From NCBI GenBank assembly GCA_024180945.1, contig JAKSGN010000033.1, positions 1,860,001 through 1,924,000 of the forward strand: a stretch of 64,000 nucleotides of DNA. The letters run 5' to 3'. The DNA comes from Macrophomina tecta (lineage: Eukaryota > Ascomycota > Dothideomycetes > Botryosphaeriales > Botryosphaeriaceae). The notes beneath the pieces are model-generated. The model was not told the DNA's origin and did not search any database. It saw only the letters and a program-made list of their open reading frames with translations. The position numbers were made by a program, and so were the translations under genes. Below, piece by piece: positions 48,729 to 60,469 of the stretch; the stretch's first letter is position 1, and every line of letters begins with the position of its first letter.

Positions 48729-49899
48729 TCGCGCCGTCACGGGCCACACTTACGGGAATCACCAAATCGGCTTAACGCGACGCACTTGCATCTGACCGGG
48801 CGAAACGGCCATGCATCCGAGAGCGGCGGGCGCGGGAGACAAAAAAGAAAAAGAGGTCAGACAAGAGCGAAAATCCCAATTACCGCCCCCATGAAGATTC
48901 CGATCGCAACCGTAAATTCCGCACGTGGCCGCTCGCACCAACCACCGGCCCCGGACGGTGGCCTGGTAGGTTGGACACCATCCGTATACGACTGCGACTG
49001 ATTCGAACAGAGCGCGCAAGTGCCAGCACTTAGCCGAAGATGGGCAAGAGTGATGAGCGAGAAAACGCTCGGCCAGATCCTTTCGCCCCTCCCGAGGCCA
49101 CGCACAGGTGTCAGATGGACGGTCGAGAAGGGAGGGGCGAAACGATCCGTCATTGCAGCCGTCGAGGCGTCCGGACGTCGCCGTTGTGGCCGTTATTAGT
49201 ACGGCTTGCCAATATAATGCCCGTGCGCGCTGCCGTTGGAGAAGAAGAGAAGGGGACAAAAAAGGAGCCGTGTAAGCGGGTAGGTGCTTTTCGCTAGTCC
49301 TTCGATTTGTTCGATAGCTCCTTCGATCTCGGAGCTCCGGATCGAGGGGAAAGTGACTCGCGGAATGTCTAATGGGCACTAGATTGGGATAACACTGTGG
49401 TGGCGCTGATGGCGACGCTGCAATTATCAGAACATCCGCATGAACACGGCAAATTTTGGAAAACATGGTCATGCGTATTCACACTCGCAACTTGCCATCG
49501 GACATAGAGGCTTATCAAGTATTCCGATCGCTGTCTTTGAGATCTTCGGACGTCAGCAAGCCGACAGGGCTGAGCGAGCGGTGTAAACGAGCCATGGGTA
49601 TAATCATGTTTCAATTTTTGTGACAGAAACTCTAAAGCGGTGTGGCAGATGCAGGGCGCATACATTAGTTTATGCGCAAGAAATGAGCAATTGAATGCAT
49701 CAGTGGACCTAGAGAACAGCTTTAATGCGGCATGACGGAGGCGGAGATAGGGTGACCGGGTTCTCCGGAAGTAGTGAGTCTTTCGGAAGCGATGGCACCC
49801 CGAAGTGTTAGCGTGCAGCAAAACTGAATATCTGCTCACTACTCTATTCAGCCTATCTAATGACTGCCCATAGACTTTGAACTGAGTCCGTGTTTTCCC

Positions 49900-49926
49900 T
49901 TTTTTTTTTAAAAAAAAAAAAAAAAA
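49900..49926. repeat. T10A17 homopolymer tract
   Basis: Ten T are followed directly by seventeen A, an intergenic poly(dA:dT) tract able to form a short hairpin. Confidence 0.95.
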
Positions 49927-50413
49927 GATCACGCGGCTGGGTAGCGTCCTTGACTTTTTGCTGTCGAAGCGCAGAGCAAGCTCGCAACCCCATAGGACAA
50001 TTAACAAGGGTACGCGAAGGGCACAAAAACAAATGAAAGCAAACCACTGTTCTTCAGCCATGGATCCACGCATGTCGGGATAATTGACCGTGTTGTGCAG
50101 GTTTATGGGCACCGTTGTAGCTAGGCGACTGAGAAGCAATAGTTGACGCCGGTGCACTGAACCGAGGATCTGACCGCAGCAGGGCTGATAGGTGTTGCTT
50201 GCCAGACGAAGATATAAGCTGCACAAGAAATCGAAGACCACAAGAAAGTGGTTCAGTGGGTCAATCAGTCGAAGTTGCGCCCATCGAATTCTGAAGAGAG
50301 ATTCAGTCATCTAGCTATGTGCCGCGGCCACTGTGCCAATCGTTGGGACCAGCCACTCCTGAGGGGGACGAAAATGCCGAACAGGGTGCAGTCGTTTGAA
50401 TCCCTAAAGATAG

Positions 50414-51773
50414 TCATTCCTGCTTGTAGAGCTTCGGCGAGCGCACCATGGACTCTCGAAGTGACGTCTTCACCGTGTGATCGACCTTGGAAGAGTACCA
50501 GTGGCGCTCACTGCTCTCTAAGACGAGCTCATCGACCTTGATCTGCCTCATTGCATCAAGGAAGCGGTAATCCGTGCGAACGAGACACTTCCGTCCATAG
50601 AAAGAGATCTCAAGCTCCTTCAGTTTTCCATGGCGAGATAGCTGACGCAAGCAGTAGATGACATGCTCGTCTCGGACAAAGCGACGCTCTTCTGTAATTC
50701 AGTCACTATACTTCTGTTCGACATCCTATCATTGCTTATTGTTCCTCACCGTGACTCAGGTATGGGGTACTGGAAGGGGAGGCATCGGTGAACAGAATCG
50801 AGATGGTCCTGAGTAGCTTAATGGGGGTCAGTTGAGCTTTGAGGCAGCTATATCATAAAAAGAACTCGCTCACAGAGATATTGGTGGGGCCAATTGAGCT
50901 CAGGAAGACCCGCATATCCTGGAAACCGACCTCTCTCTCCTGAGGTTCCCAGTAGGGTGCGCGTGAGCGCGTGTTGCGTGAGAAAGAAAATTGATTCTCG
51001 GAGTACAGCACACTTCTTCCCTCGTTGTAGATCTGCCTGCAGGCCTGTAGCATTGCTGAAGAGCGTTGAAAGTTCACGGGATGTCCGAAGTTGATCTTCT
51101 CCTTTGTGACAAACAGTAGACGATATATCTGATTGCGGATCTCGGCCGGCAGGTCGGCGAAGGTCTTCTTGGTAGAGTCCGCACGGCCTTTGAAGCTCGG
51201 GGCTCCGCCCTGGAACAAGTCTCCTTTGCGAGGCCTGACGTTGATGGTACTGCCGATACTGACGAGTGAAGTGGCCGTCTCCGTACTGGCAAGCCGCTTA
51301 CGTTTGGACGGAGGTTGCGGGTGTTGCCCGTTGAGCAAATTCCGGTCTATTGTCAGCATGATGGGCCCAGAGAAGCCTTTCGGGATGTTGATGGTCAGGC
51401 TGATAGATTGGCCATCTTGCTCTTGGATTGCCAGCGGTGTTGGTTCACGCGAAGGGACATCGTTGGGGAACAATGGCAGGGCATCAATGCCAGGTAGAGG
51501 CGGGGATGGAGTACGCTTCCTTTTCGGATGTTTCTTCTTCACGCCCTCCTCATCCTCAGAACCGGACTCACTCTCCAAACCGTCATCATCCACGACCGCG
51601 GTGGTGTCAAGATAGGATGGATCGGCTGACTTGCGGCCGGCACCGTGACGAATGGGGCGTCCAGTGCGGGAGTTGTAGCGGGGTTGAAAGTCGCCATCTC
51701 CAGGCTCGGGACTCTGCTTGCGGCTGCATGACGCGTTGGCTGTTTTCGGCTTCGTCGTGGCTTTACGAGCCAT
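50414..51773 (-). CDS. F-box-like protein of a fungal family (LPAEIRNQIY motif)
   Basis: Exons in transcript order are 51773-50874, 50816-50750 and 50691-50414, giving 414 residues. Residues 1-200 are polar and disordered, with a bipartite-like basic stretch (KKKHPKRKRTPSP) suggesting nuclear location. From about 203 the segment FADLPAEIRNQIYRLLFV is an F-box-like start common in Dothideomycete and Eurotiomycete proteins. It is followed by QACRQIYNEGRSVLYSEN, which is also typical of that family. The two small downstream exons restore a continuous C-terminal half (LLRTISILFTDASPSSTP, then EERRFVRDEHVIYCLRQL), whereas reading through the first donor would stop at once. A role as substrate receptor of an SCF ubiquitin ligase is only inferred. 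It is divergent from the SHMT gene. Confidence 0.75.
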
Positions 51774-52790
51774 TTTCGCAAGATCTGGCCGCAGAGCGAG
51801 GGCGGACGGGGGTAGGTTGATGGTGGAATGTGAGGTAGACTGGGGACTTCAAGTCGCAGCGAAGGCTGCTGCAGAAAGTGGTTGCACCGGTTGGGCTGAT
51901 GAAGAAAAGGAGAAGTTAGGACGGGGGGAGGTTGGAGCAGAGGCGGGTGGAGGGTCTGCGGTTCAGTGATGTAGTGCCTGGCTGATCAAGAAGGCGCAGG
52001 GTGCACCAAGCAACTGCCACACCTGGAAGAAGACCGAAGGACCACGGCTGGAGTTACGCCATACGACAAGTATGTGCGCTCACAGGATGAAAGCAATCCA
52101 AGAATCACACTCGAGGCCACGGATGTTTCGGTTGCTACGACATGGTCCAGACGGCTCGACATTGGAGTTCTCGCATCTGGTGTTGAATTGTCGCCGTATG
52201 CTCATATTACAGCATCAGCTGAAGTGGATTGAAAAAGGCTCAGAGCGAAGCACCGTGGATTTACCTGGTTACTGTTATTGTACAGAAAAGCATCAGACAG
52301 TAGACCCTCCGTTCCATCGCGCGCCATCAGCTTTCATCGCGCGAATATGCTCTGTGTCCATCCAAAGCTGCCAATGCCTCTGGCAGCCCGGTGACGACGC
52401 GCACCGCGGGCTGAAGAGGGATGCCAACGTCGCCGAAGACAGTCCATCACACGAATCCAATCAGAAAGTCTCAAATTGTCCCCTAAGGTGGTGAGGTGGG
52501 CCCGGAACATGTCAACAGCACCCACGCCGCCCGGCTTGCACCAAGCAGGTGAGGATGCGCTGCCAGAAAGGCCGGCTCATCATCTTGGATTTAGTTGTGT
52601 GATGAAGAGAAAAGGACGAGACCCGCGTGGCGCGGACGAAGAAAAAGGCAGGCTCGCGTGGGCTACCGTTCGCGGGTTAGCGTGGGCGGCATGGCGGCAT
52701 CGGTGCATTGATCCATCCTCTCACCACCGCCGCCGAGATCGTCCAGGCTGTCTCCACGCCCCATTGCTGTGACACAACAAGTCGACAGCC
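51774..52790. promoter_or_regulatory. Divergent promoter region, F-box-like gene / SHMT
   Basis: 1017 bp separate the two start codons. Only short open frames are present. No specific regulatory motif is claimed. Confidence 0.5.
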
Positions 52791-54576
52791 ATGTCGTCTC
52801 TCCGCTCCACCTGCAGAACCTCGCGTGCTCTGCTGGCGACCGCCGCCCGCCGACCAATCGCCCAGAGATGCCTGCGGTTCCAAGTGGCGCGGGGCTACGC
52901 CGTGTCTTCGGATGACCAGCACAAGGCGCGCCACCACGACCGCCCTCGCTCCTTGCACCTCTGCTAACATGCCTCAAGCTCCTCTCCTCGAGCCTCGCCC
53001 AAGCCGACCCCGTTGTGTACGACATTGTTGAAAAGGTACCATAAGCTGCGCCGCTTTCGCTGTTGGCGCATTGTTGACGCGTCCATGAACCTTGCAGGAG
53101 AAGAGGCGGCAGAAGCATTTTATCAACCTTATCCCCTCGGAGAACTTCACTTCCCAGGCTGTTCTCGATGCCTTAGGGAGTGTTATGCAGAGTATGTCCA
53201 CCAACAGCTCGAGGTCGAGGGGATACTGAGACGGGCCGCAGACAAGTATTCGGAAGGCTACCCTGGCGCGCGCTACTACGGAGGGAACGAATTTATTGAT
53301 GAGGCTGAGAGATTATGCCAGCAGCGGGCGCTGCAGGCTTTCGGTCTGAAAGAAAGCGAATGGGGCGTGAACGTCCAGCGTATGTGCTCTATTTCTCGGT
53401 TCCCTGACCTTTTGCTCACATTTTACAGCTCTCTCCGGATCTCCCGCGAACTTGTACGCTTACTCCGCCCTGATAAATGCCCATGACCGCATCATGGGTC
53501 TTGACCTGCCTCATGGTGGTCACCTTTCCCATGGCTATCAGACTCCCACGAAGAAGATATCTGCCATTTCGAAGTACTTCGAGACATTTCCGTACAGGTT
53601 GGACGAGAGGACGGGCTTGATCGATTATGACAAGCTGGAGGATATGGCTCTCCTCTACCGCCCGAAGATCATCGTCGCTGGTACCTCCGCTTACAGCAGG
53701 CTACTCGATTATGAGCGTTTTAGGTCAATTGCCGACAAGGTCGGCGCCTACCTTATCGCTGACATGGCCCATATTTCTGGTCTGGTTGCCGCTGGCGTCA
53801 TTCCCTCACCGTTCACCGATGCTGATGTTGTAACCACTACTACGCACAAGTCTCTGCGTGGACCTCGCGGCGCCATGATCTTCTACCGCAAGGGCACTCG
53901 CCGTGTGGACAAGAAGGGCAATGAGGAGAAATGGGACCTGGAGGAGCGTATCAATGCTTCGGTCTTCCCCGGCCACCAGGGTGGCCCCCATAACCACACC
54001 ATCACCGCGCTCGCTGTTGCGCTGCAACAGGCACAGTCCTCTGAGTTCAAGGATTACCAGCGCACTGTCTTGTCCAACGCCAAGGCTTTGGCTGACAGGC
54101 TAGGAAACTCGAAGGACAAGGGTGGCCTTGGCTACAACATCGTGTCTGGAGGTACTGACAACCACCTGGTCCTGGTTGATCTGAAGGACCGTGGTGTTGA
54201 CGGCGCTCGCGTTGAACGCGTCCTGGAGTTGGTTGGCGTTGCCAGCAACAAGAACACTGTTCCTGGTGACAAGTCGGCGCTCAAGCCTGGTGGTCTCCGC
54301 ATGGGCACTCCGGCCATGACCACCCGTGGCTTTACTCCAGATGATTTCGTGCGTGTGGCGGATATTGTGCACCGTGCGGTCACCATCACCCAAAAGCTAG
54401 ACAAGGCTGCAAAGGAGGCGGCGGAGGCTAAGGGCAGGAAGAACCCTACGAGTGTCAACGCTTTCAGAGAGTATGTGGGTGAGGGTGAAAACGTGACAGA
54501 TATTATCCAGCTGAGAAAGGAGGTCGAGGATTGGGTTGGAACTTTCAGCCTTCCCTGGGTCAAGAACGGGTCATGA
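52791..54576 (+). CDS. SHM1: Serine hydroxymethyltransferase, mitochondrial
   Basis: This PLP enzyme converts serine and tetrahydrofolate to glycine and 5,10-methylene-tetrahydrofolate. Exons are 52791-52925 (or to 52901), 52979-53035, 53098-53191, 53242-53379 and 53429-54576, giving 523 (or 515) residues. The N-terminus is Arg/Ser/Ala-rich without acidic residues ([20 protein letters not shown]), a mitochondrial presequence. Family segments include [50 protein letters not shown] and [12 protein letters not shown]. The PLP lysine is in [13 protein letters not shown] (Lys282 in the longer model). The first intron is uncertain: keeping the residues SSDDQHK needs a GC-AG donor (GCGCGC), while a GT donor at 52902 would drop eight residues. 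Its acceptor side has a strong GCTAAC branch. All other introns are GT-AG. Confidence 0.93.
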
Positions 54577-55921
54577 AGGCAGCTAGTCACATAATGAAAC
54601 GTTTGTAACAGATAGGTGCGGGTTCCATCTGTAAAAAGATATCGCTTTTCGTTGGAAGTTGAAGCGGCCGTGTGGAGGAAGTCGTGTTCTTCACGATGCA
54701 CCTTCACTTGTGCTTTGAACGCGCCTACGTCACCTTCTACAGCTATCCTCTTCACTATTGAAGATTTCTCTGCCATATGCTCTTTAAGTCTGCTGATGCT
54801 ACCTCGCCACGATCACTACAGCACGATGCTGCTCTTTCTTTTCCACTGCTTGGATATTCTCACCAACGCCGCCACCGCTTCTCTCGAAGATGATATCGCC
54901 ACGCCACCAATGTGGGCCGAAATTATACTGCCTACCAGGACACTTTTATGCCTGCCATGTTTGACTTCTACCTGGGGGGCTTCCTTCTTCCACTTCAGGA
55001 TGGAGGGCTGCCTGATTCTCACATGCGAGGTAAGCACCCGGCAAGCAGGCCATGCCATAGCCGCCTTGAAGAACAAGGCTTCCTCTGACATACGATGAAG
55101 GCCTCCCAGTTGGTCCCTCAGTACTCTGGTAGCCATGGCAAGTGCTTCCAGACACACCTCGCGCCCGATGAACTCCCTTGGTTCCGCCAGCCGTCGCGCG
55201 TACTGCCCGCCATGCATAGCAACACCGCAGCCAACATTCCCATAAGCTCTCTGGGCAGCTGTTCCACTGAAATGCCCGCTTATAACGATGGCGGCGATGA
55301 GTCAGCGTCCCGTTCCACTCCGCCTGCCTCCAGGAGGGGTATTTTTTTTTATTTTTTTTTTTTTGCATGCCAGGCGCATGCGCGCCGACTGCGCTGTTCT
55401 TTTCGATACCGACAATCATCTGGGCAGGACCGTTTGAAGCCAGGAGTGCGTGTCCAGTTATCCTCCTCAGCGGCGATGTGGACAGTTTTCTTTTTTTTTT
55501 TTTTTTTTTTTTTGGAAATCCAATACATGTTTGAACACGGTGGGTTTAGGAGGCGAGTCAAGACTGATGACCGGGTATTTGAAGCCCCTTGATATGGGTT
55601 GCGCTCGAATTGACACCACTTTATGTATGGCAAAGGCTTCAGCCATTGACGAGGATCACCTGTATATTGTTGCACGTTAACACTAGCCACCAAAAGTCAA
55701 TTGTTCGCGCAAACTGCTGCGGACAAAGGCAAGAACCGTGGACAAAGGACCACTGGGAGATGCCATTACAAATACTCTCTATCTCGCTGATTTGAGGGGG
55801 TATCAGAAAACAAGACAATGGAGAAAAACGGCCAAGTGGAAGTAGACACCGAGACGCCCATGAAGAAAAAAGACCGTCATATCCCCTCCGCAGCAAATCA
55901 CCAGCCGACACGCGATCACTC
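54577..55921. other. Intergenic region with poly-T tracts and a possible small frame
   Basis: It holds two T-rich tracts (55342-55364, interrupted by one A, and T23 at 55491-55513). A 134-codon ATG frame on the minus strand (54816-55217) has no recognisable family. No RNA gene is seen. Confidence 0.5.
55491..55513. repeat. T23 homopolymer
   Basis: Twenty-three consecutive T, intergenic. Confidence 0.95.
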
Positions 55922-56462
55922 TTACTTCTGCACCGGCGTCTCATGCCTCGATACCTCCGTGCCCACCTCGCCTTCCTGCTGCTTGAGCGGGTCGTAGGCG
56001 GCGGCCATGAGGGCCTTGTTCCGCTTCTTCTCGCGCGCCAGCAGGAACAGCACCACGAAGAAGGCCAGCGCGAAGGGCACGCCGACGCCGACGCCCAAGC
56101 CAGTCATTTGGGCGCCCGTGTACCCGTCGTTGCCAGGACAGCCAAGGCCGCCGCCGCGGAGGGAAGTGCCGTTCTGCTGCGAGCCCGCGGTTGCGGAGGC
56201 GCTGGAGGCGGAAGCGGAGGCGGAGAGCTGTTGGTCTGCGCGGGGGGCGAGCCTGTTGGAGGTGTCGATGGCTATATCGGCGATGGGGACGCAGTTGTGG
56301 AGCGAGGTGCCGCCGGATTCTTTGTCTGCGGCGAGAGCAGTTGTTGGTAGGTTGTTCTTGTGTGAGTGAGTATACGAGTAATAGAGACGTACCATCTCTG
56401 CAGTACTGGGGACACGCGCCCTCAGACCGGGGGCCATCGGGATTATAGCATTGAGTGCTCAT
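55922..56462 (-). CDS. Small single-pass membrane protein with Cys-containing N-terminus
   Basis: Exons in transcript order are 56462-56393 and 56325-55922, giving 157 residues. The N-terminal part (MSTQCYNPDGPRSEGACPQY, then CRD and LHNCVPIAD) has four cysteines and resembles the start of a large class of fungal surface proteins that begin with a CYxPDG-type motif. A Ser/Ala/Thr stretch (SASASASSASATAGS) precedes a Gly-rich entry and one membrane helix (VGVGVPFALAFFVVLFLL). A basic stop-transfer REKKRNK and a polar cytosolic tail follow. No separate signal peptide is visible, so the helix may act as signal-anchor. The joined codon makes D from G|AC at the intron. Function is unknown. Confidence 0.7.
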
Positions 56463-57524
56463 CTTGGAGGATTTTTGGAGAATACGGCAATGCTACGTGG
56501 ACGAGCTAATTGACGAGCAAGCAGAGGAGGAGACTGGCGGTGAGTCTCTTTCCGATTCCGGTTGAGACGAGGGTGCTGTACTGCCGTTAATTTTGGGGTT
56601 GCAGAGGGACGCGCGTCATATGCGCGAAGACCAGAAAACCAGAACGTACAGGGAGAAGGCGAGGGGAAAGAGCAGGCTGAAGAGTAGAGTGAAGGAGGAC
56701 AGTAGGCACTGAAGATAGGACGAGAGGAGAACAGTGCATGGTCTTGCTTGTCATGGCTCCGACTCGAGGTCGCTCCATGAGTAGAAAAAAACCAAGCCGA
56801 TTAGCAAGACCGGTTAAGGGCCGCGAGATGGTCAGGGCCCCCTTTCCATATAACGCGTCTAGACGAAAATACGGCGGCACAGCCAATGGCAACAGATGGC
56901 GAGGCTCAGCCGCAATCTTCCCAGGGAGATGATAGGCAGTGGGGGCCAGGAAGCCAGGCCATTTGGGCGCAGAGGGCAGTAGTGGTTGAGCCGGCATACC
57001 GCGAGCGTCAGCGTTGCCGGTCCTTGGGCCCAAACACCGGGCCGATGCCGTCAACGCCCGGGCTATCGACTAGACGTTTCTAGGACAAGACGGTGCGTTG
57101 GCTGTGTCTCACGGTAGAGCTGGGGTGCCCGTCTAACCTCTTCGCAACTTCACTCCCCATTCTCCTCGCCGCTCTGGCGTGTCGTGCCTCTCAAAACAGT
57201 CAGCATCACCTCTCCATTGTAGAGCTACCTCAGTATCACACCTTCGCCCTTGCTACAATCATACCTTTGAAGCCCGCCGAGAGACCGAAGACCCTTGTCT
57301 GGAATAAATGACCAATGATAACCATATCGTATTCTGTGAGTAAGCCTTGCGGCAAGGGGTCAGCATGGACCCTATGCTTACAACTTCAAAAGCCAAGCAT
57401 CCCATGGATAGTACAGCAACAGGTACCGGCCCAAAAGAAATCTATCTTTTGACTCGATCTTCCTGAGCCCCGAATTCAAGACTGGCCCTGGTCAAGCAGC
57501 AAAGATCACCCACCTCCAAAGCCC
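56463..57524. other. 1.1-kb intergenic region
   Basis: This is the upstream region of the small membrane-protein gene and the 3' flank of the UIM-motif gene. A 155-codon frame on the minus strand (56587-57054) has no recognisable features. No gene is called. Confidence 0.55.
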
Positions 57525-59438
57525 TTACACACAGTGGTGTTCCACATCATCTTCCGCAGACCGTGAGGTGTGACTCCCCAACCAGGCCAATCTCTTGCTC
57601 CGGATATCGTCCAACGAGATCTGGACTTCCTTCATGGCCCCTTGCACTTCAGCTTCTGGATCCGCAATTGTGTTGTCGTCTTCGCGATGGTCTACTGGCA
57701 AATCCAGGTAATGGAAAGACCGTGTGGCCGGGCTTGCTGCTTCCCCCTGGTCACCCTTGGATTCCGGCGGAGGAGGTAAAGTGCTGGCCAGAGCGGGTGT
57801 CTCTGATGGCAGAGAGTGAATTACCGATGGAGGATTGCGGGGTAGAGAAGGTCGAGAGGGGATAGATCCTGCTCTCTGTTTTCCTTTCCCCAAGTGTCCA
57901 AGGTTGCTGAAGTGAGCTGTCCTGGCCGGCTCCACGAATTCGCGCTTGCTCACCCCCCCGCTGCCAGCCGTTGCTGCTCTTCTTCCCGCGCCTCCTTCAA
58001 AGCCTTAACCTCGCGCCCGCTCTCCCCGACCGTCCGACGACGTTCCTCTTCTTCTAGCTCTTCGTCCCATGTGATGTACTCGCGCGCGCTCCGCTCAGCT
58101 ATCGCCCGCTCCTCTTCGCGCAACCTGTCTGCGTATTTGTCGGCACTGCGCCGCAATGCGTCCCGCAACTGCTGATCTTCGTCCCCGTCCCCGCCGCTGT
58201 CGTCGTCTTCTGTGCTGTACGCCCTATTGTCGTGCAGTCGCCCCAGACTAAGGATAGTTTCCTCGTGTAAATGTCTTATCTACGGTCTCAAAGCCCATGA
58301 CTGCGACAACCAGAATGATAAGGCAATAAGTGTATGGAATATCATGGACTCAAAAACCTGAATATTCATTCCTCTCTACTTACCTTTGCGTAACGATGCT
58401 TCAAAGGCCGAAGAGCCCTGTTGCCATGTAGCCTTCCCTTCTTCTCAAGGGAACGGGTTGGGGAATGGAAGAATGGGAGAGGGAGCGGAATAACGGAGAA
58501 GCAATTGCGTGGAGAGAGAGTAATGAGGCCACGTGCAATGGAAAGAAAAGCACGACAGTCACTCACCCAGATGATGATGACGCAGAAGACCCTTGACTGG
58601 ATGTCCGCACTGGTGGATACTGGCGGCGGGGACGTCCGGACTCCCATCCCCCATTGCGACCAACGTGGACATAGCCCTCATAATCATTGCCCTGCTCGTC
58701 CTCGATGGCAGGAGCGTGGCAGCGCTCCTGGGATCGGGCCTCGTTCTGCACGTCCCTGATAGCGAGGTTGCCGCCCTCTTCGTTGGCCTGACTGTGGGCA
58801 AGCGGTGGAAGAATGCGATATGGCTCAACGTCAATCAACGACATATTGATCGCCACGCTGTGAATACCGGAAGGGAGCGCCAGCCCTGCGTACTCAATAA
58901 ACTCTTCGCTCTGATGCCCATCATACGGCGAGTTCGTCGCGGCAAACAGCATTGCAGGGAAGGAAGCCAGCAGCGGTCTCGGCACCCAGAAAGGTATCTG
59001 GGGCTGCCTCAGATTGCCACAGAGCGCCTTTTTGCTGCGCAGCCATTCCAGGTGGGAAGCGAAGCGACAACTTGATGTGGCGCACTACCGTGATGTGATG
59101 CGGCGGGCCGGGCGTGCAGATGCGTGCCCTAAGGAGGCACGCGGTGTAGCATTGCTCGGTGCGGAGGTTACGGCTTGTGTAATCTTGCCTGTAGATGCAG
59201 TGCACCACCGTAACGTGCGCCTGGCACATATCGGCGGCGCGATGGCGGGGAGTTGTAACAGTAGGGCGTTTGAAGGACTCTCGAGCTGAGGAGGAAGACT
59301 CCGTTTCTGGGCTGTCACAGTAATGCGCAGCGTTCGGTCTATGACGCCGTTCGTCGTGCGTAGCAGGATGTTTTGGATTAAGTTGAATAGGTGAGGTGGA
59401 TTAAATACCCCTGATGATGATTGACTGTCCAAGTTCAT
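57525..59438 (-). CDS. Uncharacterised protein with ubiquitin-interacting motif
   Basis: I do not recognise the whole protein. The best model in transcript order is 59438-59172, 59084-58567, 58417-58384 (34 nt), 58279-57954 and 57906-57525, giving 508 residues with every junction in phase. The first intron is least certain: the two 5' pieces are in the same frame but separated by a TAG that forms the end of a possible acceptor. Residues about 305-320 (DEDQQLRDALRRSADK) match the UIM consensus (acidic cluster, Leu, Ala-Leu, Ser). A highly charged helix (ADRLREEERAIAERSAREY, then DEELEEEERRR) follows, probably a coiled coil. The rest is polar. A GTAAGG next to the stop could be another donor adding a short tail. 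A role in ubiquitin binding is inferred from the motif only. Confidence 0.5.
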
Positions 59439-59794
59439 GCTCACTCAAACCGTAAAACGTCTGGCAGCATTGGAAAGTGGATGTGATTGATGGAGCAGGT
59501 CAGCAAGTGCGCTTACCCGACCGGCTTTCATGAGTTGTCTGGCATGTGCTGTGTCTCGAGAAAAGTACGACACCTCTGGCGAGAGGGCCTGCGCTCAATA
59601 GAGGGTCCGCAACACCTTGGAGTTGAGCGTAGGAGGAAGTATCTGCATGCCTCGTTCTGAGGCTTATTCCTTGAATTGCTGCGGGAGTCTAGCGAAGCAG
59701 GATTTTCCCAATTCTCTCCACGGGCTGCGCCTAAGTAGTGTGACACCGCAGTGACAGCATATCGAGATGCGGCATATTTCAGCAAGTTTCCCCT

Positions 59795-59817
59795 AAAAAA
59801 AAAAAAAAAAAAAAAAA
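59795..59817. repeat. A23 homopolymer
   Basis: Twenty-three consecutive A, intergenic. Confidence 0.95.
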
Positions 59818-60446
59818 GGAAGGCATCGGCATGAGCTCCAAGAGTACTCTGGTCTATAAGCTTGTAATCAGGTGTTCTCAGTGAATGGTAAAAAATGTTA
59901 CTCGGGTAAGTGTCCTCCGGCCCACCAGCTCGGAATAACCTGAAAGTACGACAACTGCGACTCAGTGCCACTTCACTCGCGTATATCGCCTTCCACATCC
60001 GCCAATTATGTTCCAAATGCACACTTGTCAGCTCAGGGCAGGCAGTTGGAAGGGCTTGTTGCTCAGTACCGTCCTTTGCGGCTCACTTATTGGCAACGAG
60101 CTCGTGCTACCCTTCATGCGGACCACTGACGGCAGGGCACTGTACTCAATGTCTTCCTGTCTGGCTGTGGCCTCTCTCCAAGGCAGTTATAGCATGACTA
60201 CCGGTGCCCGGTTGGCTGATACAGTCACCTGGCACACGTGCCGTGAACAGTCAGCAACACAGTGCCAGATGGCCGGTGATATATCACCCTCTCCCCTTCT
60301 GCTGTTTTTCTTTCTCTTCTCATCCTTATCGCTGAGTGGTCTTCGGCATGTATCGATATTTGCCCCCCCTCCCCTTTGTGAGAATATGTTGCCATATATC
60401 TACGCTTTTGCTCTGCTTTGCTTTGCTTTCTTTTTTATCTCTTGTC

Positions 60447-60469
60447 TTTTTTTTTTTTTTTTTTTTTTT
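60447..60469. repeat. T23 homopolymer
   Basis: Twenty-three consecutive T, intergenic. Confidence 0.95.

Larger units (their letters stand above)
47839..50413. other. 2.6-kb intergenic region with an unexplained long open frame
   Basis: This contains a Z-DNA-type tract near 48.7 kb and a T10A17 tract at 49.9 kb. An ATG-initiated 313-codon frame on the minus strand (49369-50310) shows no domain and passes through the homopolymer, so I do not call it a gene. Confidence 0.5.
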
